A stretch of DNA of 64,000 nt from Streptococcus catagoni (GTDB taxonomy: Bacteria; Bacillota; Bacilli; Lactobacillales; Streptococcaceae), in assembly GCF_011421425.1 (NCBI RefSeq), contig NZ_WPCW01000001.1, positions 620,001 through 684,000 on the forward strand. The letters are read 5' to 3'. The translations under genes were made by a program, and so were the position numbers. Positions 56,972 through 64,000 of this stretch are shown one piece after another (the stretch's first letter is position 1; each line of letters opens with the position of its first letter). The notes under the pieces were generated by a model that saw only the letters and a list, made by a program, of their open reading frames with translations, was not told where the DNA came from and did no database searches.

Positions 56972-58289
56972 GATTTACCTCTACTTCTAATTGACCATCT
57001 CGCATTCTAATAGCTAAGTGATCACCTTTTTTTATTTCTTTGACAGATGCAAGAACCTTGTCATCTTTATTTACCAGTGCATAGCCACGCGCAATAATAC
57101 GCTTAGTATCTAAGGATAAGAGGGCATCTTGAGCCTTTTCGAAACGAGCCAGCTTACTATCTAATTGTTTTTTGATATCAGATGACAATAAGTGACGGAT
57201 TATTTTTAAATGATCTTTGTGTCTATCTATTGTGGCTGTAAGATTAGTGGACTCTAAACGATGCTGCAAGTGGATTTGCTCTGCCTTATTCTGGACAATC
57301 CTATCTTTCATTTCAGTGATCAAGCTAGTGTTTAGACGATCAATCTTTTGCAGATAGGCATCATAGAGCCTCTGAGGCTGACGAAAAATAACAGACTGAG
57401 ATAGCTTGGTAAGCTGCTCAGCTTTATGCTTCAGTAATCTTAAATTAGCCTGAAAGGCCCGGTTTTCACGTTCATTAATCCAAGATATAATATCTGATTT
57501 GGTAACAGGTGTGGCCAGCTCAGCTGCAGCTGTAGGTGTAGCCGCTCTTTTGTCAGCTACAAAATCGGCCAAAGTGACATCTGTTTCATGGCCAACACTG
57601 GAAATGATTGGTAAAGCCGATTCAAAAATGGCCTGAACCACTATTTCTTCATTGAAAGACCATAAATCTTCGATAGATCCTCCGCCACGTCCCACAATCA
57701 GCAAATCAAGATCATCTCTGGTATTTGCCTTAGCAATGTTTGCAACAATTTCTTGTGCAGAGCCCTCTCCTTGAACCTTGGTAGGAAATAAGAGAATCTC
57801 AACACCAGGGAAACGACGGGATATGGTGGTAATAATATCACGAATGACAGCACCACTAGGACTGGTTACAACACCGACTTTTTGAACAAATTGAGGTAGG
57901 CTTTGTTTATGACGATCATCAAAATAACCTTGTTCAGCAAGATTCTTCTTAAGTTGTTCAAACTGTAGGGCTAGAGCACCCACGCCATCAGGCTCAGCCT
58001 TTTCAATAATAATAGAATAAGAACCAGAAGGCTCATAGATCTGTACCCGACCAATGACATTAACTTTCATGCCTTCTTCTAGGTCAAAGCCCAATTTCTT
58101 GTAGGTGCCAGCCCACATAGTCGCCTGAATAACAGCTCCTTCGTCCTTGAGAGAGAAATATTGATGAGTGGGTCTTTTACGAAAATTCGAAACCTGACCA
58201 GTTAGGTAGACCCTTTCCAAATAAGGATCACGATCAAACTTCAATTTCAAATATTTTGTTAGCTTAGTAACGCTTAAATAGTCTGACAT
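56949..58289 (-). CDS. xseA: Exonuclease VII large subunit
   Basis: 446 aa from the ATG at 58289 (AAAGGAAG upstream); a longer frame from 58343 has no good site. N-terminal OB fold ([20 protein letters not shown]), catalytic region with [14 protein letters not shown] and [14 protein letters not shown], then coiled coil. First gene of the run reaching hup. Confidence 0.95.
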   Translation of the reverse strand: MSDYLSVTKLTKYLKLKFDRDPYLERVYLTGQVSNFRKRPTHQYFSLKDEGAVIQATMWAGTYKKLGFDLEEGMKVNVIGRVQIYEPSGSYSIIIEKAEPDGVGALALQFEQLKKNLAEQGYFDDRHKQSLPQFVQKVGVVTSPSGAVIRDIITTISRRFPGVEILLFPTKVQGEGSAQEIVANIAKANTRDDLDLLIVGRGGGSIEDLWSFNEEIVVQAIFESALPIISSVGHETDVTLADFVADKRAATPTAAAELATPVTKSDIISWINERENRAFQANLRLLKHKAEQLTKLSQSVIFRQPQRLYDAYLQKIDRLNTSLITEMKDRIVQNKAEQIHLQHRLESTNLTATIDRHKDHLKIIRHLLSSDIKKQLDSKLARFEKAQDALLSLDTKRIIARGYALVNKDDKVLASVKEIKKGDHLAIRMRDGQLEVEVNHVNQKNI

Positions 58290-58343
58290 CAGGCTTCCTT
58301 TCTTTTTAGTTAGAGTAGCTTGACTCCTTGCATAATAATGCAA

Positions 58344-58469
58344 TTATACCATTTTTCTTTATAAAAAAGTGCCTAGAAAACGCAAAAATAGGTCTAAAAG
58401 AAAGGCCTTAGCCCCCTATAGCCTAAAAAAGGTCAGCACCAGATGGTTCCAACCTTTCTTTTCTTATTT
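58344..58469. other. Structured gap after nnrD
   Basis: On the minus strand AAAAGAAAGG (58454-58463) can pair with CCTTTCTTTT (58397-58406) across about 47 nt that hold smaller stems. Could be the nnrD terminator; the loop is larger than usual. Confidence 0.4.
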
Positions 58470-59315
58470 TTACTTCTGACTGAATTTTTGCATCCATTTT
58501 GGAATTTCTTCAGAAATGGTACTTGGTAAGACCACATAATGGTCAGCTGAGAGTTCATCTGCAATAAGTGAGTGTAAACAGACTGCTGCCGCAACCCTAT
58601 CTAAAAGAGAACTTTTAGGGAACTGAACAGCAAAGGCAGCAATCATCCCTGCCAAGGTGTCTCCCATCCCTCCTGTGGACTGGTAGGGGCCTCCCTTTTG
58701 TAATTGATAAACAAAATCACCTTGTAGAATACTGGTCTGATGGCTCTTTGCTACCAGAATCGTCTGCTCTGAAAACTGCTCCTTGAGAATAGCTTGATTA
58801 TTGTCTAAAGTCTGCTGCTCAATTGTTAGTCGGGACAAGTTTTCCCATTCTTTCTGGTGAGGTGTCAGGATAAGTGCTCTTTTCTTTGATAGTAAGCTAG
58901 GACCTTTTTTAGCCAAGATTCTTAAGGCAGAGCCATCAATTAAGAGTAACTTCTTGGGGTCTATCTGATCTATAAGAAAGTCAAATATTTCTTCAGACCT
59001 GTCAGTTTCATTCAAACCTGGTCCTATTAAAACTAAGTCTGATTTTTCAATGTTTTCTTCTAAAAGAGCTCTATCATCCACATCAAAGGCCATTGCCTCT
59101 GGCAGTCTACTATGTAGGGCTGAAATATTATCCTTATCTGTAGCAACCGTCACTAGGCCAGCTCCGCTATTGACACAGGCCAAGGCAGACAAAAGAATGG
59201 CTCCTCCAAAGGGGTAGAGCCCTCCAATCAAGAGTAGGCGACCGAAATCGCCCTTATGACTTTCTTTGGGTCTAGGGATAATAACTTTTTTTAGATCTCT
59301 TTCATCAATTATCAT
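58470..59315 (-). CDS. nnrD: ADP-dependent NAD(P)H-hydrate dehydratase
   Basis: 281 aa, YjeF C-terminal (ribokinase-like) domain only, without the epimerase half. Repairs hydrated NADH/NADPH. Key motif [16 protein letters not shown] near residue 215, and [14 protein letters not shown] at the N-terminus. Overlaps folD by 4 bp. Confidence 0.9.
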   Translation of the reverse strand: MIIDERDLKKVIIPRPKESHKGDFGRLLLIGGLYPFGGAILLSALACVNSGAGLVTVATDKDNISALHSRLPEAMAFDVDDRALLEENIEKSDLVLIGPGLNETDRSEEIFDFLIDQIDPKKLLLIDGSALRILAKKGPSLLSKKRALILTPHQKEWENLSRLTIEQQTLDNNQAILKEQFSEQTILVAKSHQTSILQGDFVYQLQKGGPYQSTGGMGDTLAGMIAAFAVQFPKSSLLDRVAAAVCLHSLIADELSADHYVVLPSTISEEIPKWMQKFSQK

Positions 59316-60166
59316 TTGCTCACACTTCTTAAGGCTGCTTGGTAAGTTTGTTCTAGAAGCATTGTGATTGTCATTGGGCCAACTCCTCCTGGCACGGGTG
59401 TGATCAGACTGGCCACCTGTGAGACTTGTTCAAAATGAACATCCCCCAGAAGTTTCCCATTGTCATCACGATTCATCCCAACATCTATGACAATAGCGCC
59501 ATCTTTGACAAAATCTTTGGTCACAAAATTACCCTGACCAATGGCAACAATTAAAATGTCTGCCTGTTTTGTGATTTCTGAAAGGTGGCGAGTTCTAGAA
59601 TGTGTTAGGGTGACCGTTGCATTTTTATCCAGTAGTAGCTGGGCCATGGGCTTGCCAACAATGTTTGAACGGCCAATAATGACAGCTTGCTTGCCTTCTA
59701 AATCAATCTTGTACTCTCTAAACATCTCCATGATCCCTGCCGGTGTACAAGGTACCATCAAGGGGCGGCCTGACCAGAGGTGACCTGTGTTCATAGGATG
59801 AAAGCCATCCACATCTTTATGGGGATCAATGGCTAATATAATCTTTTTATCATTGATATGATTTGGTAAGGGGAGTTGCACTAAGATCCCATGAATGGAA
59901 TCATCATTATTGTACTCTTGAATAATATTGATTAATTCTTCCTGGCTGGTTGATTCTGAAAGCCTGAGGGTCACACTTTTAAATCCAGCCGCTAGGGCGA
60001 ACTTTTCCTTGTTTCTAACGTAAACCTGACTGGCAGGATTATCACCAACTAAGATAACAGCCAAGCCTGGGACAATCCTAGATTGGGCTTTTAATTCCGC
60101 AACTTTATCTGCTAATTTGGCCTGCATCTTATGAGCAAGTGCCCTACCATCTATTATTTGTGCCAT
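59312..60166 (-). CDS. folD: Methylenetetrahydrofolate dehydrogenase/cyclohydrolase
   Basis: 284-aa bifunctional one-carbon enzyme. Catalytic Lys in [32 protein letters not shown] (NADP loop) and [11 protein letters not shown]. Coupled to nnrD by a 4-bp overlap. Confidence 0.97.
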   Translation of the reverse strand: MAQIIDGRALAHKMQAKLADKVAELKAQSRIVPGLAVILVGDNPASQVYVRNKEKFALAAGFKSVTLRLSESTSQEELINIIQEYNNDDSIHGILVQLPLPNHINDKKIILAIDPHKDVDGFHPMNTGHLWSGRPLMVPCTPAGIMEMFREYKIDLEGKQAVIIGRSNIVGKPMAQLLLDKNATVTLTHSRTRHLSEITKQADILIVAIGQGNFVTKDFVKDGAIVIDVGMNRDDNGKLLGDVHFEQVSQVASLITPVPGGVGPMTITMLLEQTYQAALRSVSK

Positions 60167-60257
60167 GAATACCTTCCCCTACATTATTTTTTATATTATA
60201 GCAAATTATGGCAGAAAAAGGTTCATCCATCTTTTCCTTCTTTAATCTCCTATGCCT

Positions 60258-60317
60258 TCAAAAATAAACAGCACCCCAAAAGTTAGAGGATTTTTATCCT
60301 ACTTAGGAGGTGCCGTT
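60258..60317 (-). terminator. Two-part hairpin after the YkuJ-like gene
   Basis: Outer stem AACAGCACC/GGTGCCGTT (one mismatch) and inner stem AGGAT-TTTT-ATCCT, followed on the minus strand by TATTTTT. A fragment of an IS end is an alternative. Confidence 0.6.
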
Positions 60318-60339
60318 CACAAACAAATTTTATTATTTC

Positions 60340-60570
60340 TTAATAGAGTAAATCATAAATTTCCATTGCAATGAGGTCAATGCTATCAAATGAATATGAT
60401 TCACGAGCTTCAACATCACGTAATGTAAAGACTGGACCACTTTCTGGATCATTTGAAAAAGCTACCTCGGCAACGACAACACCGTCTCGTTCAAAATTTC
60501 TTTTTAAGTTGCCTCCGTCAGTCACCATCAATTCAAGACGGTTAATGATTCTCACTAAATGTGATTCCAT
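60340..60570 (-). CDS. YkuJ-like protein (DUF1797)
   Basis: 76 aa, soluble: ESHLVRIINRLELMV, then VFTLRDVEARESYSFD. A conserved streptococcal small protein of unknown function usually near clpE. Upstream TTGCCTA/TAGGCAA (60617-60643) form a 7-bp hairpin in its leader. Confidence 0.82.
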   Translation of the reverse strand: MESHLVRIINRLELMVTDGGNLKRNFERDGVVVAEVAFSNDPESGPVFTLRDVEARESYSFDSIDLIAMEIYDLLY

Positions 60571-60739
60571 TTCTATTCTCCTATTCGTTTATTGTCCTTA
60601 TCATTTTAACATAAAATTGCCTAAACCTACACAAAAATAGGCAAGTTTCTATTAATTTTCCATTTTCCTTTCATTATAAGGGGGTTTAAGAAGACCTTAT
60701 CACTCTCACTAGACAAGTGCTAATATTTATACTTTTTAC

Positions 60740-60796
60740 TTGCTTTTCATTATCATGGTGCTATAATATGAGTATAAAGTTTGACCATTTTTGACT
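60740..60796 (+). promoter_or_regulatory. clpE promoter with CtsR operator
   Basis: TTGCTT (60740-60745), 16 bp, TATAAT (60762-60767) with TGC before it. Just after the predicted start lies TTTGACC-ATT-TTTGACT (60780-60796), the inverse of the CtsR direct heptad repeat GGTCAAA-NNN-GGTCAAA. Stress-controlled repression of clpE is expected. Confidence 0.9.
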
Positions 60797-60835
60797 AAAT
60801 GACTTGACTTTATATAGAACCTGTGGAGGTAGCTT

Positions 60836-63094
60836 ATGCTTTGTCAAAATTGTAAATTAAATGAAGCTTCCATTCATCTTTATACCAATGTGAATGGTCA
60901 GCAAAGACAGATCGATCTTTGTCAAAATTGTTATCAAATCATGAAAACAGATTCCAACAACCCTATCCTAAGAGGATTAAATAAAAAAGACAATCAAGAT
61001 TCTATGAATCCATTCGATGATTTCTTTGGTGATTTAAATAACTTTAGAGCCTTTGGCCAATTACCAAATACCCCTCCAACCCAAAGCGGAGGTAATGGTG
61101 GAAACAGAGGAGGTAATAATAATGGCGCTGCAATTCGTCCAAATCAGACCAATCAAAATGAGCAAAAAGGTTTGCTGGGAGAATTTGGTATCAACGTCAC
61201 TGAAATAGCCCGAAAAGGGGGTATTGATCCTGTTATCGGTAGAGACGATGAAATCAAGCGGGTCATTGAAATTTTAAACCGTCGCACAAAAAATAATCCC
61301 GTCTTAATTGGTGAACCCGGTGTAGGGAAAACAGCTGTGGTTGAAGGTTTAGCCCAAAAAATTGTTGATGGCAGCGTACCACACAAGCTGCAGAATAAAC
61401 AGGTTGTCCGACTGGATGTTGTCAGCCTCGTTCAAGGTACTGGCATCCGTGGTCAATTTGAAGAACGCATGCAAAAACTGATGGAAGAAATTAGAAATAG
61501 ACAAGATGTGATTCTATTTATTGATGAAATCCATGAAATTGTAGGTGCTGGTAATGCTGGGGATGGCAATATGGATGCTGGTAATATCCTAAAGCCTGCT
61601 TTGGCTCGTGGTGAACTGCAACTAGTAGGTGCCACAACCTTAAATGAATATCGCGTTATTGAAAAAGATGCTGCCCTCGAACGACGCATGCAACCTGTCA
61701 AGGTTGATGAGCCATCGGTTGAGGAAACCATTACTATATTAAAAGGTATTCAAAACAAATATGAAGATTACCACCATGTCAAATATAGTCAAGATGCTAT
61801 TGAAGCAGCAGCAAATCTGTCCCACCGTTATATTCAGGATCGTTTTTTACCTGATAAGGCCATTGATTTATTAGATGAAGCCGGCTCGAAGATGAATCTA
61901 ACACTTAATTTCATAGATCCAAAAGAAATTGATCACCGACTAGTAGAAGCTGAAAACCTAAAAACTCAAGCTACACGTGATGAAGACTATGAACGAGCTG
62001 CTTACTTCCGAGACCAAATAGCCAAATATAAAGAACTCCAAAAACAAAAGGTCAACGAAGAAGATATTCCTATTATCACAGAGAAGACCATCGAAGCTAT
62101 CGTTGAACAAAAGACCAACATTCCAGTAGGTGATTTAAAGGAAAAAGAACAATCACAATTGATTAATCTAGCTGATGATCTAAAGGCTCATGTTATTGGG
62201 CAAGATGATGCAGTTGATAAGATTGCCAAGGCCATCCGTAGAAACCGCGTAGGTCTGGGAGCTCCTAACCGTCCAATAGGCTCCTTCCTCTTTGTCGGAC
62301 CGACAGGGGTCGGAAAAACAGAGCTTTCAAGACAATTAGCCATTGAACTCTTTGGTTCATCTGAAAATATGATTCGTTTTGATATGTCTGAGTATATGGA
62401 AAAACATGCAGTCTCAAAACTCGTAGGTTCACCTCCAGGTTACGTCGGTTATGAAGAAGCTGGCCAATTAACTGAAAAAGTTCGCCGAAATCCTTATTCT
62501 TTAATCCTCCTAGATGAGGTCGAAAAGGCACACCCAGATGTCATGCATATGTTCCTACAAGTACTTGACGATGGGCGCCTAACAGACGGACAAGGCCGTA
62601 CAGTTAGTTTCAAGGACACAATCATTATCATGACTTCAAATGCAGGGACAGGCAAATCAGAAGCCTCAGTCGGCTTTGGAGCTGCCCGTGAAGGCCGTTC
62701 TAACTCTGTTCTTGGCCAACTCAGCAACTACTTCAGCCCTGAATTTATCAACCGTTTTGATGGCATTATTGAATTCAAGTCCCTAAGCAAGGATAATCTC
62801 TTACATATTGTTGATTTAATGCTTGATAATGTGAATGAGCGCCTAGCTAATAATGATATTCATTTGAAAGTCACACAAAAAGTTAAAGAAAAACTTGTTG
62901 ATCTAGGTTATGATCCTAAAATGGGGGCTCGCCCACTTCGCCGTACTATTCAAGAGTACATAGAGGACACCATCACTGACTTTTACTTGGAAAATCCTAG
63001 CGAAAAAGAGCTTAAAGCAGTCATGACAAGTAAGGGGAAGATTATTATTAAAAGTTCAAAAAACGAGCCAGTAAAAGAACAAAATGAGAAATAA
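60836..63094 (+). CDS. clpE: ATP-dependent Clp protease ATPase ClpE
   Basis: 752-aa HSP100 unfoldase partner of ClpP. N-terminal zinc finger [11 protein letters not shown]...LCQNCY specific to ClpE, a Gly/Asn-rich linker, AAA1 with [15 protein letters not shown], a UVR-like middle ([18 protein letters not shown]), AAA2 with [12 protein letters not shown]. Start preceded by GGAGGTAGCTT. CtsR box upstream. Confidence 0.97.
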   Translation: MLCQNCKLNEASIHLYTNVNGQQRQIDLCQNCYQIMKTDSNNPILRGLNKKDNQDSMNPFDDFFGDLNNFRAFGQLPNTPPTQSGGNGGNRGGNNNGAAIRPNQTNQNEQKGLLGEFGINVTEIARKGGIDPVIGRDDEIKRVIEILNRRTKNNPVLIGEPGVGKTAVVEGLAQKIVDGSVPHKLQNKQVVRLDVVSLVQGTGIRGQFEERMQKLMEEIRNRQDVILFIDEIHEIVGAGNAGDGNMDAGNILKPALARGELQLVGATTLNEYRVIEKDAALERRMQPVKVDEPSVEETITILKGIQNKYEDYHHVKYSQDAIEAAANLSHRYIQDRFLPDKAIDLLDEAGSKMNLTLNFIDPKEIDHRLVEAENLKTQATRDEDYERAAYFRDQIAKYKELQKQKVNEEDIPIITEKTIEAIVEQKTNIPVGDLKEKEQSQLINLADDLKAHVIGQDDAVDKIAKAIRRNRVGLGAPNRPIGSFLFVGPTGVGKTELSRQLAIELFGSSENMIRFDMSEYMEKHAVSKLVGSPPGYVGYEEAGQLTEKVRRNPYSLILLDEVEKAHPDVMHMFLQVLDDGRLTDGQGRTVSFKDTIIIMTSNAGTGKSEASVGFGAAREGRSNSVLGQLSNYFSPEFINRFDGIIEFKSLSKDNLLHIVDLMLDNVNERLANNDIHLKVTQKVKEKLVDLGYDPKMGARPLRRTIQEYIEDTITDFYLENPSEKELKAVMTSKGKIIIKSSKNEPVKEQNEK

Positions 63095-63137
63095 AGAAGG
63101 GAGTGAGGATTGTTGACAGTCTTCACTTTCTTTATTT
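63093..63137 (+). terminator. clpE terminator
   Basis: AAAGAAGGGAGTGAGGA pairs with TCTTCACTTTCTTT (few mismatches), then TATTTT. Confidence 0.75.
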
Positions 63138-63235
63138 TACAGAATTCTTACACTTATGATTTTTACAATAATTCAAAAATTAATTAAGATTTATTTGAAA
63201 AAATTTAGTATAATAGGTAGAAAGGGGAAAATTTT

Positions 63236-63682
63236 ATGTCTGTTCCAATTTTCGGTGAAAAAGAAATAGGTAAAGATTACCAATCACGCTATGGGGTGTA
63301 CGCAATTATTCCCAACCATGAAAAGAATAAAGTCATTTTGGTCCAAGCTCCAAATGGTGCCTGGTTTTTACCAGGAGGAGAAATAGAGGCCAATGAGAAC
63401 CACCTCAGCGCACTTGAAAGAGAATTAAAAGAAGAGCTTGGCTTTTCAGCTGAACTTGGCTACTACTATGGTCAGGCTGATGAATATTTTTATTCTCGCC
63501 ATCGTGATACTTATTTTTATAATCCTGCCTATTTATACGAGGTAAAAAGCTTTGAGGTTATTGGTAAACCGCTAGAAGACTTTAATAATCTAGCCTGGTT
63601 TCCACTTGAGCAAGCTATCAAAAAATTAAAAAGAGGTAGCCACCAATGGGGTATTAAAAAGTGGCAGGAAAAACACCACTAA
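63236..63682 (+). CDS. NUDIX hydrolase
   Basis: 148 aa. NUDIX box as GGEIEANEN then ERELKEELGF (pattern GX5EX7REUXEEXGU), residues about 48-70. Substrate not predictable. AAAGGGGA site; TATAAT at 63210-63215. Its place between clpE and a DUF1827 gene is conserved in streptococci. Confidence 0.87.
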   Translation: MSVPIFGEKEIGKDYQSRYGVYAIIPNHEKNKVILVQAPNGAWFLPGGEIEANENHLSALERELKEELGFSAELGYYYGQADEYFYSRHRDTYFYNPAYLYEVKSFEVIGKPLEDFNNLAWFPLEQAIKKLKRGSHQWGIKKWQEKHH

Positions 63683-63742
63683 GGACTGTAAGTCTATAAT
63701 TAAATGTCAGTTTAAAGTCATAGAAAGTGCGGAGGTAAGTAT

Positions 63743-64000
63743 ATGCGCTTAATTAATACGACAAGTAGTCATCCTGAACTCGTTCAAAATCAACTACGTA
63801 ATACGGATGCTCAGTTGGTTGAAGTTTATTCAGCTGGTAATACTGATGTTATCTTTACTAAAGCACCTAGTCATTATGAGCTTTTGATTTCTAACAAATA
63901 CCGTGCTATTAAAGAAGTGGAACTTGAAGTCATCAGAGAATTCTTTTTAAAAAGGAAAATTAGCCAGGCTGATATCATCCCAGAAAAGTCTCGGACTATT
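63743..64000 (+). CDS. DUF1827-type protein (partial, cut by the window end)
   Basis: 86 codons from the ATG at 63743 (GGAGGTAAGT upstream); no stop before the edge. Starts MRLINTTSSHPELVQNQL. Soluble, function unknown; the family is confined to streptococci and relatives (from memory). Confidence 0.8.
   Translation, partial: MRLINTTSSHPELVQNQLRNTDAQLVEVYSAGNTDVIFTKAPSHYELLISNKYRAIKEVELEVIREFFLKRKISQADIIPEKSRTI

Noticed and set aside
60258..60317. IS end fragment after the YkuJ-like gene
   Set aside because: The paired stems plus T-run are better explained as a terminator.

Overview
This is about 64 kb of chromosomal core from a low-GC Streptococcus, most likely the pyogenic group (S. uberis / S. 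parauberis / S. iniae neighbourhood; the species is inferred). The support is gene content and order: ptsH-ptsI beside nrdHEF; alaS-prsA-O-methyltransferase with coiA-pepF; comEA-comEC-holA-sodA; pbp2b-recR-ddl-murF; niaR-niaX; the long xseA-to-hup operon; and folD, a YkuJ-like gene and clpE. There are no rRNA or tRNA genes, no CRISPR array and no prophage.

Layout. 1-1.57 kb (-): ptsHI, cut by the window edge. 2.1-5.8 kb (+): nrdHEF behind two phased NrdR boxes; the 3' end of nrdF is duplicated downstream of its stop. 6.1-7.4 kb (+): a CLC-type channel. 7.4-17.5 kb (-): alaS with an alanine T-box and an odd structured leader, prsA, a TrmR-like methyltransferase, a HAD hydrolase, coiA-pepF, an RsuA-type pseudouridine synthase, and nagB with NagR-type operators. 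17.7-20.2 kb (+): queA, then a decayed IS3-family element. 20.3-28.7 kb (-): a beta-lactamase-like protein, sodA, holA, comEC, comEA, then an accessory pocket (two frameshifted genes and an IS200-like scar), then plsC. 28.9-30 kb (+): a TrmN6-like methyltransferase and a GIY-YIG protein. 30-38.8 kb (-): kup, cshA, a secreted protein, prfC, a YwaF-like protein and murF. 39 kb (+): folT behind a THF-riboswitch-like leader. 39.6-46.8 kb (-): ddl, recR, pbp2b, a formate/nitrite channel, niaX-niaR and gpmA. 47-47.9 kb (+): a pyrD pseudogene. 47.9-60.6 kb (-): a PerR-box-controlled metal ATPase, then the hup...xseA operon, nnrD-folD and a YkuJ-like gene. 60.8-64 kb (+): clpE with a CtsR box, a NUDIX hydrolase and a DUF1827-type gene.

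The strongest readable content is regulatory. Operators of NrdR, NagR, NiaR, PerR and CtsR can be placed relative to core promoters. A T-box and a folate-type aptamer are visible, and SigX (CIN) boxes precede coiA and comEA. Decay is also visible: pyrD (lost start codon, deletion, nonsense), the IS3 transposase, and the pocket next to comEA. The essential-looking pbp2b has its only well-placed ATG one base out of frame, and alaS has no Shine-Dalgarno sequence next to its ATG. No clearly new multi-gene system was found. The best candidates for something undescribed are the structured alaS leader (10012-10144), the paired genes at 26547-27536, and a set of three genes predicted to be leaderless.
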